Positions 15,627 to 24,686 of a stretch of 40,555 nucleotides of DNA are shown one piece after another. Location: contig CATFLP010000028.1 of the NCBI GenBank assembly GCA_949514915.1, positions 1-40,555 on the forward strand. Reading direction: 5' to 3'. Source of the stretch: Methanobacteriota archaeon. Its GTDB lineage: Archaea; Thermoplasmatota; Poseidoniia; Poseidoniales; Poseidoniaceae. The position numbers and the translations under genes are program-made. The notes under the pieces were generated by a model. It was not told where the DNA came from, searched no databases, and saw nothing but the letters and a program-made list of their open reading frames with translations. How positions within the stretch are numbered: the stretch's first letter is position 1; every line of letters starts with the position of its first letter.

Positions 15627-16571
15627 AGAGTTTCATTTTGTGGCGGTGGTTCGGACTTAAAAGAATATTACAAATCTTCAGAAAAAGGAGGAAGAGTTAC
15701 TTCAGTAGCATTAAAAAAATATGTGTATGTTACAGTTAATTCACGTTTTGATGATTCAGTAAGAGTTTCATATTCGCAAATGGAAATTGTTGATGATTTT
15801 GAAAAATTAAATCATCAATTGGTTAAAGAAGCAATGAGAATGACAGGAATCGTAAAAGGAGTTGAAATAACAACTATTGCAGATATACCAAGTAAAGGAA
15901 GTGGGTTAGGTTCCTCCTCGTCAGTTACTGTAGGGCTATTGCATGCATTACATTGCTTTGCTGGAAGAACTCCTACATCAGCACAATTAGCAGAAGAAGC
16001 ATGTAAAATTGAGATTGAAATTTTAGGACAAACTATTGGAAAACAAGATCAATACGCTGCAGCTTTTGGTGGTTGTAATCATATTATCTTCAACCCTGAT
16101 GACACTGTTTCAGTTGAAAAATTATCTACAGATGTACAATTTGAGAATAATTTTGCATTATTATATACGGGAATAACAAGATTAGCAAATAATATCTTAA
16201 AAGAGCAAAATGAACAAACAGAAAAAAATCGTAAAAGTTTAGATTTATTAGTAGAACAAGCAAATCTTGCTAAAGATATGATTCTTGATAATAATTTTTC
16301 AGGATTAGCAAATTTGCTAAATGAAACTTGGATATGTAAAAAAGAATTGGGTTCCAATGTTACAAATGAAAAAATAGATTTAATGTTCAAAAAATTATAC
16401 AACTGCGGAATAAATGGAGCAAAATTATTAGGTGCAGGAGGAGGAGGTTTTATCCTATTTGAAGGAGGTAATGATGCTATGGAAATGGTAAGATCTGAAT
16501 TTTTAGATAAAAAGATTATACCTTTGGAAATCGATAATAATGGCTCTTGTATTTTATTTTCAGATAGGTGA
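15603..16571 (+). CDS. HddA-like GHMP sugar kinase
   Basis: 322 residues. GHMP-family kinase closest in layout to D-glycero-D-manno-heptose 7-phosphate kinase (HddA), which feeds nucleotide-activated heptose into surface glycans. Motifs: SRTPLRVSFCGGGSDL at the N-terminus, IPSKGSGLGSSSSVTV (ATP loop, about 90-105), GKQDQYAAAFGG, and GAKLLGAGGGGFILF (GHMP motif 3). The track start 15534 adds 23 residues absent from the family; ATG 15603 begins exactly at the conserved MIVSRTPLR. TTG 15576 is an alternative. The next gene, only 4 nt away, encodes a surface protein, which fits a role in envelope glycosylation. Other heptose-pathway genes (gmhA, gmhB, hddC) are not in the window, so the true sugar is unknown. 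Confidence 0.85.
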   Translation: MIVSRTPLRVSFCGGGSDLKEYYKSSEKGGRVTSVALKKYVYVTVNSRFDDSVRVSYSQMEIVDDFEKLNHQLVKEAMRMTGIVKGVEITTIADIPSKGSGLGSSSSVTVGLLHALHCFAGRTPTSAQLAEEACKIEIEILGQTIGKQDQYAAAFGGCNHIIFNPDDTVSVEKLSTDVQFENNFALLYTGITRLANNILKEQNEQTEKNRKSLDLLVEQANLAKDMILDNNFSGLANLLNETWICKKELGSNVTNEKIDLMFKKLYNCGINGAKLLGAGGGGFILFEGGNDAMEMVRSEFLDKKIIPLEIDNNGSCILFSDR

Positions 16572-16575
16572 TTTA

Positions 16576-18939
16576 GTGAAAAAAGAAATATTGATTGTTT
16601 TTTGTTTATTTTTCAGCATATTTTCTAGCATCATGCCATCAACATTTGCAGAATCCGATACAGGAAATGAATTAATGGAGTTATCATTTGATTTATTTGA
16701 TTTAGATACAGGAGAAATAATTGATTCTGCTGAAATTTTTGTAATTGAAGGTTGGTCTGGAACGATTCTTGAGCAAAAAACGTTTTTTTCTGGAGATTCC
16801 ATTGATGTAATAAAAAACCATAGTTTAAGATTTAAATTTTCTAAAGAAGGATACAATGATTGGAATTCAATATCAAATATTTATTATGAAGAAGAAATCA
16901 TTAATGTTAATTTCACAACTAATGATGAAACATATAATTTCACAATTGAAGAGGAAGCAAATGTAACTGGAGGTAATGTGGGATTATTTTTTACTTCAAT
17001 GTCTAGCGACTCAAATATTAATTTAAGTTGGGAGGCAAATTACGAGTTTTCCATGCATTTAGGTACAAATTTACTTCCAACAAAATCATTAGGGTTATCT
17101 GGACAAATAGATTATTGGATAGGAAACAGGGATGGTATTTTACAATTTGAAGAGGAAGAAATGTTTACTGGTTGGTTTCAACAACAAGCTTGGACAGATC
17201 CCTATTTTGGAGGATGTTGTAAAATTGATGGAAACTACCCCTTAGTTTCAGATTTAGTATCTCCGGAAGATACATGGTTAAATTTAGAGTTAGGAATTTG
17301 GGGGTGGAATGAATCAACAACATTATTTGTACATTCTGGATTTACTGGAAATAGGTTGTTGGAAATACCTTTACAGAATGATATTAGACAATTAGCAAAT
17401 ATGCAAATAACAACACATCCTGATTGGGAATATCGATATTCTCCAAATTCAGAGTGGATTCATGGAAGTCCCACAAATATTAATATTAATAGGAGCATTT
17501 CAGGTATTGGAGGTTTTATTCCGATTACTTTTGCTAAGAATACAGCACCAATTGCTCAAACAACAATAATTGGATATATGGGCACATCATTACCTTTAGG
17601 AGTAAATATTACATTTGACGGTTCTAGTTCTACAGATTCATCTCATAATATTGGTCTAGGCTCTAATTTAGAATGTGTTTGGACGTTTAAATCTGGTGAT
17701 TTGACATATGATTTTCCTCAAATGACAACAATAGTTAATTTAACAGATTTAGGCTTTTTATCAAACACAACATTAGAGACAATTTTAGAGTGTACAGATC
17801 CACAAGGATTGACTGATTTATGGAATAAAAGTTGGTATCTTGATACCACTTCTCCAAATGCTATTGAATTATATGGTGATGCAGAATGTATTGACAAACC
17901 ATCAGAAACAAATTTATTAGAATGTAATGAATTATTAGTGGAATCTAGTAAGATGTTATTGTTTAATTTAACTTTGGAAGATGATGGCCCAGCTAACCCA
18001 ATTGTATTTTGGTCATCCAATCATATTGATGGTTGGGCGGCTGAAGGGAATGAAATGAACGTAGCTTTCTGGCAAGGGCAAAATACGAATATAAATTTTG
18101 TAATGTATGATCAACATCACCAAGAAAGAGAATTATCTATTTGGAATTTAAGTCTTAGAGTTTCTGATGAAGTAGCAAATGATTGGATTAAATCATGGAA
18201 TGTTACCGTATTAGATGGTTCAGCACCAAGAATAAAGATGAAATTATTAAATCAAGAACAACTTTTAGACCCTATGAATATTTATTTTGGAGATGAAATT
18301 TTTATTGATTTAAATTCTAGTTTCGATGATATTAATTCTATTGAAGATGTAAAATTTATTATTAAATTAAATGGGAATATTATAGCAAACAGTAATGAAA
18401 TTGGTTGGGATGAAATAAAATTATTCTCATTACCTGAACTTGAAGTTGGAGTTCATGAATTAACCATTAATGCAACAGATAAATCTGATAATTATGTTGA
18501 AGAAAGACATCAAATATATATTCAACCTGCTCTTTCAATAAATATTAGTACGGAAGTAAATGTGCCCTTAGGAGAATTAATTGAGGGAGAAAATAATATA
18601 GAATTTAAATTAATAAATACAGAAGGCTCTCCTTATGATGTAATAATTTGTATACAAAGTGATTGTTTAGATTATAATGGAACTGGAGCCACAATAGATG
18701 GGTTTGGTTATACAAATTTCACTTTAACATTTAATTTAAATAAATCCGAATCATTAGATGTAAATTATACTTTCAAATTTAATTCAGAAATGATTCAATT
18801 TAATGAAACATATAACTTTGAATTTAAGGATAATGAGGAGAATAACATTTTAGTAACATTATTCATAATTTTCATTGCATGTGTTTGTATTATAATAGGG
18901 AAAAAATTTGTAATTGATAAGAAAAGAATAAGATTCTGA
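16576..18939 (+). CDS. Large exported surface protein with C-terminal membrane anchor
   Basis: About 787 residues, family not recognised. GTG 16576 is chosen because AGGTGA overlaps the hddA stop 4-5 nt upstream and because it yields a clean signal peptide: VKKEILIVFCLFFSIFSSIMPSTFA, then ESD. The track's 16540 start would bury the signal. The body is rich in Ser, Thr, Asn and aromatic residues with many Asn-x-Ser/Thr sequons. It contains Ig/PKD-like stretches, for example FDGSSSTDSSHNIG near residue 345 and the beta-rich segment around 640 (LEVGVHELTINATDKSDNY). A C-terminal helix (ILVTLFIIFIACVCIII) with a basic tail (KKRIRF) anchors it. Likely a glycosylated cell-surface protein; ligand unknown. 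Confidence 0.75.
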   Translation: MKKEILIVFCLFFSIFSSIMPSTFAESDTGNELMELSFDLFDLDTGEIIDSAEIFVIEGWSGTILEQKTFFSGDSIDVIKNHSLRFKFSKEGYNDWNSISNIYYEEEIINVNFTTNDETYNFTIEEEANVTGGNVGLFFTSMSSDSNINLSWEANYEFSMHLGTNLLPTKSLGLSGQIDYWIGNRDGILQFEEEEMFTGWFQQQAWTDPYFGGCCKIDGNYPLVSDLVSPEDTWLNLELGIWGWNESTTLFVHSGFTGNRLLEIPLQNDIRQLANMQITTHPDWEYRYSPNSEWIHGSPTNININRSISGIGGFIPITFAKNTAPIAQTTIIGYMGTSLPLGVNITFDGSSSTDSSHNIGLGSNLECVWTFKSGDLTYDFPQMTTIVNLTDLGFLSNTTLETILECTDPQGLTDLWNKSWYLDTTSPNAIELYGDAECIDKPSETNLLECNELLVESSKMLLFNLTLEDDGPANPIVFWSSNHIDGWAAEGNEMNVAFWQGQNTNINFVMYDQHHQERELSIWNLSLRVSDEVANDWIKSWNVTVLDGSAPRIKMKLLNQEQLLDPMNIYFGDEIFIDLNSSFDDINSIEDVKFIIKLNGNIIANSNEIGWDEIKLFSLPELEVGVHELTINATDKSDNYVEERHQIYIQPALSINISTEVNVPLGELIEGENNIEFKLINTEGSPYDVIICIQSDCLDYNGTGATIDGFGYTNFTLTFNLNKSESLDVNYTFKFNSEMIQFNETYNFEFKDNEENNILVTLFIIFIACVCIIIGKKFVIDKKRIRF

Positions 18940-18952
18940 AAATGGTGGTAAA

Positions 18953-20680
18953 ATGCAAAATTCGATTTCAGAAATTGTTGAAAAGAAAGAGTTAATAATT
19001 CAAAAAAGAATCGAAAACCTTTCTTTATTTTCAGGATTTATTTTGTTTTTAACTGCATTATGGTGTTTATGGCCAATTTTCAGTAATAAGATAGATCCAT
19101 TAGATGTACTAACTCCAGCAATTATTGCATTAGTATGGGCAGGATTGATTCCTGACTTTTCAGTTTTAAATTCTACAACACGTTCAAGGCTTGGTGCTGC
19201 AACAAGTGTTTTTTGGCTTCCACTTGCAGTAATAGGGGCTAACTCAATTTTAGATTCTGATTATAAAATAATTGGAGGTGTTTTACTAATTGCCTGCTCT
19301 TTGTCATTATTATTTATTTCCAGAAATTTACTTTATGGAGAATATAAAGTAGTTCGATACCGTTCAATTATGGGTTTTGTTGGAGTTTTTGCAGGGTTAT
19401 CAGTATTAATTCCCCAAGGTTTTGAAACCAATTACTTAGGCCTTGTTATTGTTTTCATAGGATTTATTATTCCATTGAAAGATTGGTTCGGTAGTGATGA
19501 AAATAGATTAATTAGAAAGCAATTTAAACAAAAATTAGATTTGATTGAAAATGAATTATTGATTCATCGATCTAAGGGTAGAGCAGTAGATCAAGCAGCA
19601 TCATTAGTTCTTTCAGCATCTCAAGAAGGACATTTAGACCCCGAATATGGTCTTGAAATGATTTCTAGAGCAAGAGATTCAATGACAAGAGCAATTCGCT
19701 TAGAAGAGGATATTGTTGAAATTAGAGAAGATACTGAAATAATAATTTCAAAAGCAGAAGATATAGCCCCAATTGCGAAAACTCCGCGTAGAACTTTCAT
19801 TCAAGCAGAAAGAGAGGTGCAATTAGGAAGTTTAGAAGAAGGAGAATTTTTGTATCGCTTATCAAAAAAACAAGCAACTGAGATTTGTGAATGGTGGGAA
19901 AAGGCTGAATTTGCAATAAGTGATGCTAAAAGATTACTAATTGAACAAAAAGGCCAGGCCATAGAATCATTAGAATCATTGCTTACTGAAGCAATTACAA
20001 GTTTAGAGACTGAAAAACCAAAACAAGCATATGAATTTGCAATATCAATACCTATTCAATTATCTTCGGTAGAAGGTAATGCTGAAATTGGAATTCAAGC
20101 TATAGAATTAGCAAAGCAAAAATTAAACGAATCTGATGGACTCAATACTGAATTGTGGATTGAAAATTTAGAAAGAGCTGAGAAAGCAATAGAAATAGGA
20201 GATTATAGTTTAGGAAGAGGTTTAGCTGAAAGTATTTTAAGACAAATTGATAGTGAAAGAGAATCTATGGACTTTCTTAGAAAGGCGCTTAGAAAAAGAT
20301 CAAAAATTAGATTGAAATGGGAAAACTTTGCAAATAGTTCTGAATGGGATAAACGATTAGAAGAAATAGAAGATGCAGCAAATGAGTTAGAATGGAGTCA
20401 TGCAGTAGTACTCTTTGAACGTTTAAATGAATCATTAGAATCTGAGATCAATGCTTTTGCTGAAGCAAATGAATTATTAGAATTTGCAAAGAATGAATGG
20501 GCAATATTAAAGAATAAATGTGAGTCTATAGGGATAGATCTTCTTGATGAACAACGTAGAACTGCTGAACAATTTATTTCAGAGGCAATAAAAGCAATTG
20601 AAAATGGTGAATTAGAAGTATGTTTAGACAAATTAGGAGAATCAGAGAATATGATGGAGAAATTAAGAAGAAGAGTTTAG
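18953..20680 (+). CDS. Membrane protein with long helical cytoplasmic domain
   Basis: 575 residues, unknown family. The N-terminal 180 residues hold about six membrane helices (LSLFSGFILFLTALWCLW, TPAIIALVWAGLI, ATSVFWLPLAVIGA, IIGGVLLIACSLSLLFI, and two more to about 178). The remaining 390 residues are almost entirely charged amphipathic helix, with TPR-like pairs such as RAEKAIEIGDYSLGRGLAESIL and EAIKAIENGELEVCLDKLGE. GGTGG lies 7-10 nt before ATG. It follows the surface protein by 13 nt and ends the hddA operon, suggesting a membrane-cytoplasm scaffold for the same envelope function; this is inference. Its 3' end is 5 nt from that of the convergent SCO1 gene. Confidence 0.7.
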   Translation: MQNSISEIVEKKELIIQKRIENLSLFSGFILFLTALWCLWPIFSNKIDPLDVLTPAIIALVWAGLIPDFSVLNSTTRSRLGAATSVFWLPLAVIGANSILDSDYKIIGGVLLIACSLSLLFISRNLLYGEYKVVRYRSIMGFVGVFAGLSVLIPQGFETNYLGLVIVFIGFIIPLKDWFGSDENRLIRKQFKQKLDLIENELLIHRSKGRAVDQAASLVLSASQEGHLDPEYGLEMISRARDSMTRAIRLEEDIVEIREDTEIIISKAEDIAPIAKTPRRTFIQAEREVQLGSLEEGEFLYRLSKKQATEICEWWEKAEFAISDAKRLLIEQKGQAIESLESLLTEAITSLETEKPKQAYEFAISIPIQLSSVEGNAEIGIQAIELAKQKLNESDGLNTELWIENLERAEKAIEIGDYSLGRGLAESILRQIDSERESMDFLRKALRKRSKIRLKWENFANSSEWDKRLEEIEDAANELEWSHAVVLFERLNESLESEINAFAEANELLEFAKNEWAILKNKCESIGIDLLDEQRRTAEQFISEAIKAIENGELEVCLDKLGESENMMEKLRRRV

Positions 20681-20685
20681 TGTTA

Positions 20686-21363
20686 CTATTCTGCTAGTAA
20701 AATTTTCACATCTTCTACAACTAATTCTGGAACCCAATCTAAATCCATCCATTCAACTCTTTGTTTTAGATTTCTATCTAAGATAAATGAAGATGTTGTA
20801 TGGTCTAAAAAATATTCAAATGGGTGGTGTCGTGCATTGGTTTCTGAATTATTTTCATCATTTGCTTTATAGGTTTTTAATCCGACACCAAAAGCCCCCC
20901 ATATTTCTTCCATTACTCCCATTTCTTCAGGATTAAATGTTCCATCTCCATCAGGATCAACATCCCAAGAAAGAAAATTCCAATCAACGGACATATTTTC
21001 TTTCCATTGACCCATTGCTTCAGGAGTATCTAACCAAGGATCTACAGTAATTGCAAGGATTTCTAAATCATTATTATATTCCTCAGGAAATTGCTCTGAG
21101 AGCCATTTTAGAGATTGAACTACAACAGGGCAAACATCAGGACATCTAGTAAATACAAAAGAGATTACAACAACTTTACCTTCAAATTCAGTAATATTGA
21201 ATTCAGTATTATTTTCAGTAATTAAAGTAAACATTGGAACATCTTTACTTTCAATGTCAATTCCAAAAAATACATCTTTGTTTTCCACACTTGCTGGTTC
21301 ATAACATCCAGGAAGTAGAATTATCATCATTAAAAGAACAGAAATTGTTTTTTTCACATACAT
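20686..21363 (-). CDS. SCO1/SenC-family copper chaperone lipoprotein with EF-hand-like loop
   Basis: About 225 residues. SCO1 proteins have a thioredoxin fold and deliver copper to the CuA site of cytochrome c oxidase or reduce its cysteines. Visible: signal with lipobox-like LLPGC (membrane lipoprotein or simple anchor), FEGKVVVISFVFTRCPDVCP with the copper-binding CxxxC, and the conserved metal-binding His in DHTTSSFILD. An insertion between them carries DPDGDGTFNPEE, which fits the EF-hand calcium loop (D1, D3, D5, G6, E12); ordinary SCO1 proteins lack this. ATG 21363 is preferred over the track's 21399 because AGGTGA, overlapping the upstream stop TAA, lies 5 nt before it. Co-transcribed with the LVIVD protein. 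Implies aerobic, copper-dependent respiration. Confidence 0.9.
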   Translation of the reverse strand: MYVKKTISVLLMMIILLPGCYEPASVENKDVFFGIDIESKDVPMFTLITENNTEFNITEFEGKVVVISFVFTRCPDVCPVVVQSLKWLSEQFPEEYNNDLEILAITVDPWLDTPEAMGQWKENMSVDWNFLSWDVDPDGDGTFNPEEMGVMEEIWGAFGVGLKTYKANDENNSETNARHHPFEYFLDHTTSSFILDRNLKQRVEWMDLDWVPELVVEDVKILLAE

Positions 21364-21373
21364 TTGTTTCACC

Positions 21374-23194
21374 TTAGGAATTTGTATAAGGAATGTCAAT
21401 ATCCAACTGCATCACATATAATCCTGTAGTAATACATGATGCGTATGTAATGCCATCTTGCCATTCTGCAGCCCATAAGAATGGAGTCCATCCAAAATCA
21501 TAGTAGTTAGAATCAAGTGGAACACCATCTTGTCCATGCGGTAAATAATAAGCAACTGTTGCTTCAAAATTGATATCAGTTCGATTGTCAGTGTCTTTTG
21601 CAGCCATTAATGTTTCAATATCTACAACCCATAAACCTGCATGATAGTGAGAAATATACAGTCTTCCATCCCATTCACCCCCATGAGATGTATCTGTATT
21701 CTCATCGGTAACAAAATATTCAGAATCTAAGTTATGAGGGCTAAATAATAACCATTCTTCTGCACTAGGATGTGCTACGCAATCTGCTCCATAACAATGG
21801 TCATCTGCATAAGGAATTTCCCAATCCCTAATTAATTCAGGTAAGAATCTTAAATTCCCATTTTCCATTTTATATTCTGTTGTGTCTATTAGGTAAATAA
21901 GGCCTGTTCCTACATTTGTAGAAAGTACTTCAACTGCAGCTAGAGTAAGATGCCTTTCACCTTCATAACCAAGATGGCTTGCATCTACCATTTCTGGGAA
22001 TGGTTCAGTATAATGGATATAGGAAGATCTCCCTCCATTTTCATTACTAGTAGTTCCACTATCTGGTTCACCATTTCCATCAAAATCTGCAAATTCCATC
22101 CATTGTCCTACTTCTGGAGCTCTCCATCTACAAAGTACAGGATTTCCTAATCCTGCTTTACAAGTAGTAGCCATTAGAGTATACGCTTCAGGAGAGTTTT
22201 GAGGATGCGGAACATCTGAAACATCTGCAATTCTAAGTCCAGCTTCCCAATAGGCACCATAGATGTAGGTTCTTCCATATCTTGGATCTTCAGGGTCATC
22301 ACCAGGCCATAATTGAACAGTCATATCATGAATGTAAATCCAGCCACCTCTAGTTGAGTCCCAATTTACTTCATATTCTCCAACTTTGATAACAGTATGT
22401 CCAGCACCTGAAGACTGTACACCAGGTAATAAATTAGCAGCAGATCCTTGTAAATTTAGATGAGCAATTGTCACTCCTCCACATGCTTCCCCTACAGCAG
22501 TATCACAGTCATCATAATCAGGATTTGCAACAAAAATATACCACTCATTATCAATCATATGAGTGTAAAGGTTGTGTGGCCCACTAGGATGGTCAGCATC
22601 ATACCAAGAGTCTACATGTGTTGGATTTTCTTTATCAGTAACATCTATCAGATTTACAGAAACTTGCATAGGATCTGACCATTCTCCTACATTTGGATCT
22701 GCGTATCCTGGATCAATTAATTGATTTTGAGTAATAATATATTCTTTACCATCATATTCAAGATATTTTACATCTAAAACTTGTGTATTTGGATCATAAT
22801 ATTTCCCAACTTGAGTAATATTACGAGGATCAGTAACATCAGTTATATGGAATTCAGACCACCCTGCTTGGTACACATATGTTCTCCCATCTGGAGAAGT
22901 AGCGACTTGAATTTCTGCATTCCCTGGATTTGTTAGAGGTTCAAAATCTAATAGTTCTACATTTCCAGAAGATAAATTATGTTGAGAAGCGTTTCTATGG
23001 TCATGCTCATCACCTTGTAAGAGCGGGTCTCCACTTTCAAATAATGAATTTGTGTTTTCATTAACTACTTTTTCACTTCCCAAAAAGAAAATAGAACTTG
23101 AAATTATACTAATAATTACTAATGTTGAAAGTAAAAAAACTAAGATTTCTTTACTTTGAAAATTAAGTGGCGCAATCTCTGTTTGTTCACCCAT
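21374..23194 (-). CDS. LVIVD-repeat beta-propeller-like surface protein
   Basis: About 606 residues. One N-terminal membrane helix (LVFLLSTLVIISIISSSIFFLG) anchors a large extracytoplasmic domain. Repeats of LVIVD type are visible: FHITDVTDPRNITQVGKYY, VNLIDVTDKENPTHVDSWY, LRIADVSDVPHPQNS, IYLIDTTEYK, and LWVVDIETLM. Such repeats build propeller-like folds of unsettled function. A His-rich stretch (GDEHDHRNASQHN) follows the membrane helix, and a DFDGNGEPD loop may bind calcium. The track's TTG 23206 is less likely than ATG 23194, which has GGGTG about 8 nt upstream. The coupled SCO1 gene and the divergent cupredoxin-like gene hint at copper handling, but that is inference only. Confidence 0.8.
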   Translation of the reverse strand: MGEQTEIAPLNFQSKEILVFLLSTLVIISIISSSIFFLGSEKVVNENTNSLFESGDPLLQGDEHDHRNASQHNLSSGNVELLDFEPLTNPGNAEIQVATSPDGRTYVYQAGWSEFHITDVTDPRNITQVGKYYDPNTQVLDVKYLEYDGKEYIITQNQLIDPGYADPNVGEWSDPMQVSVNLIDVTDKENPTHVDSWYDADHPSGPHNLYTHMIDNEWYIFVANPDYDDCDTAVGEACGGVTIAHLNLQGSAANLLPGVQSSGAGHTVIKVGEYEVNWDSTRGGWIYIHDMTVQLWPGDDPEDPRYGRTYIYGAYWEAGLRIADVSDVPHPQNSPEAYTLMATTCKAGLGNPVLCRWRAPEVGQWMEFADFDGNGEPDSGTTSNENGGRSSYIHYTEPFPEMVDASHLGYEGERHLTLAAVEVLSTNVGTGLIYLIDTTEYKMENGNLRFLPELIRDWEIPYADDHCYGADCVAHPSAEEWLLFSPHNLDSEYFVTDENTDTSHGGEWDGRLYISHYHAGLWVVDIETLMAAKDTDNRTDINFEATVAYYLPHGQDGVPLDSNYYDFGWTPFLWAAEWQDGITYASCITTGLYVMQLDIDIPYTNS

Positions 23195-23247
23195 TGATAC
23201 ACCCAATACAACGTTTTTTATTTATGCATTGGTGACATGGGCTCATC
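23195..23247. promoter_or_regulatory. Short divergent promoter region, LVIVD gene / cupredoxin-like gene
   Basis: About 53 bp separates the two starts. It contains the T-rich run ACGTTTTTTATTTATGC (about 23211-23226). No Shine-Dalgarno site precedes ATG 23248. The two units probably share control sequences. Confidence 0.3.
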
Positions 23248-23913
23248 ATGCACAGACAAGGTGTGAGCATAATCTTGCTTTTTTTGATGATTTTTTCAAT
23301 GTTTATACCTCCAGGGAGTACTCATGATGCAAGTGCATTAACAACAAACATTAAACAATTAAATGCGGAACCAAATATTGCAACTATTTTGATAGGAGAT
23401 AGTATATATTGGATTAATCTTGATAGTAGAGAAAATATAACTCATAGGATTGTTTTTGATTCAAATGGAGACGGTCTTTACAATGGAACTAATGAATGGG
23501 ATTCTGGAACATTATTAGCATGGACATCAAATGGAACTTGTCTTGATGAAACAGGAAATAAAACCCCTGGCTGTGCAGTAACTTTTGAAGTCTATTTTAA
23601 TGATACAGCGGATATAGGAACATATGTATATACAGATATGATTTATTTGAATGATACACTTGTTGAAAGTAGAAATTTTACAATTATTGTAAAAGCAGAT
23701 ACACATATGGATGCAATTAACAGTTATTGTTTCGGTGCTGATTGTGAAGAAGAAGAAGTCGAACAATCAGCAATAGAACCTTCAGATAACAATCAAAATG
23801 AAAAACCATATTGGTTATTATTTGTTTCAGGAGGAACTGGGTTTTTAGCCTTACTTTTAGGTTTGAAGATGGTATTTTCACCGAATAATTTACAACATTT
23901 TCAAGAGGAATAA
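23248..23913 (+). CDS. Exported membrane-anchored protein, possibly degenerate cupredoxin fold
   Basis: 221 residues. Signal peptide (VSIILLFLMIFSMFIPPGSTHDA), a roughly 140-residue beta-rich domain, an acidic linker (DCEEEEVEQSA), and a C-terminal membrane helix (YWLLFVSGGTGFLALLLGLKMV). The domain has cupredoxin-like phrasing: GDSIYWINLDSRENITHRIVFDSNGDG resembles GDxVxWxNxD...HxVxxD, and FNDTADIGTYVYTDMIYLN resembles the plastocyanin C-terminal strand. However, the C-x-H-x-M copper-ligand set of that strand is absent, so it may not bind copper or may do so differently. DSNGDGLYNGTNE is a calcium-loop-like sequence. Four cysteines (TCLD, PGCAV, SYCF, ADCE) could form disulfides. Divergent from the LVIVD-SCO1 unit. 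Function unknown. Confidence 0.65.
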   Translation: MHRQGVSIILLFLMIFSMFIPPGSTHDASALTTNIKQLNAEPNIATILIGDSIYWINLDSRENITHRIVFDSNGDGLYNGTNEWDSGTLLAWTSNGTCLDETGNKTPGCAVTFEVYFNDTADIGTYVYTDMIYLNDTLVESRNFTIIVKADTHMDAINSYCFGADCEEEEVEQSAIEPSDNNQNEKPYWLLFVSGGTGFLALLLGLKMVFSPNNLQHFQEE

Positions 23914-23943
23914 ATGTAAATTTTCGTAATGGATTGATTTAAA

Positions 23944-24681
23944 ATGGGAAAGCAGATTCGACAAGATCATCTTCCATTTCCAATGCCAAAAAGGTCACAT
24001 TCTCTTGTACAAGAATGGCGAAACTTAAGTTTTTTACATTGGGAAGTTGAGCCTGAAAAATTGAAACAATACATTCCAGAAGATGTAGAAATTGATTATT
24101 TCAATGGTAAATCCTATGTTGGAGTGATTCCTTTTTTAATGAAGAATGTAAGACCTAGATACTTACCTGCAGTGCCTGGAATCTCAACATTCCCTGAATT
24201 TAATATTAGAACATATGTAAAGAAGAATGGTAAAGCAGGGGTACTTTTTTTGACATTAGATGCACAAAGTAGAGTTACTTGTGCATATGCGCCAAGAGCT
24301 TATGGGTTACCTTACAATTATGCAAAATGTAAGTTGAAAATTAAAGAAGACATTTTTCAATGGGAATCAAGAAGATCAAAAGAAGGATTTGAATTGAAGG
24401 GGAAATGTGTTGCAATTAGTGAAGAAATGCAAGCAGAACCTAATTCGATAGAGGAATTTTTGTTTGAGAGATATTCTTTATATGTCAAACATAAAAACAC
24501 ATCTAAAATGGCATATACATTGCATAATCCTTGGATTTTCAAGGAAGGTAAAGCAACATTAAGTGTAAATACACTTACAGAATCTTATGATCTTGGAATT
24601 AAAAATCCGTTAATTCCTGATATTGTACATATGTCAAATGGTGTTTATGTTCATACATGGTCTATTGAATCTACAGAGTGA
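23944..24681 (+). CDS. DUF2071 (YqjF-like) family protein
   Basis: 245 residues. The sequence follows the DUF2071 pattern: QEWRNLSFLHWEVEPEKLKQYIPEDVEIDYFNGKSYVGVIPF, then FPEFNIRTYVKKNGKAGVLFLTLDA, AYGLPYNYAKC, and FLFERYSLY. The family has an acetoacetate-decarboxylase-like fold and no firmly known reaction. No signal or membrane segment. The next gene (DCC family) starts 5 nt after its stop. In bacteria DUF2071 and DCC genes are sometimes neighbours, so the pair may work together or have moved together from bacteria; that is inference. Confidence 0.88.
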   Translation: MGKQIRQDHLPFPMPKRSHSLVQEWRNLSFLHWEVEPEKLKQYIPEDVEIDYFNGKSYVGVIPFLMKNVRPRYLPAVPGISTFPEFNIRTYVKKNGKAGVLFLTLDAQSRVTCAYAPRAYGLPYNYAKCKLKIKEDIFQWESRRSKEGFELKGKCVAISEEMQAEPNSIEEFLFERYSLYVKHKNTSKMAYTLHNPWIFKEGKATLSVNTLTESYDLGIKNPLIPDIVHMSNGVYVHTWSIESTE

Positions 24682-24686
24682 TTAAA

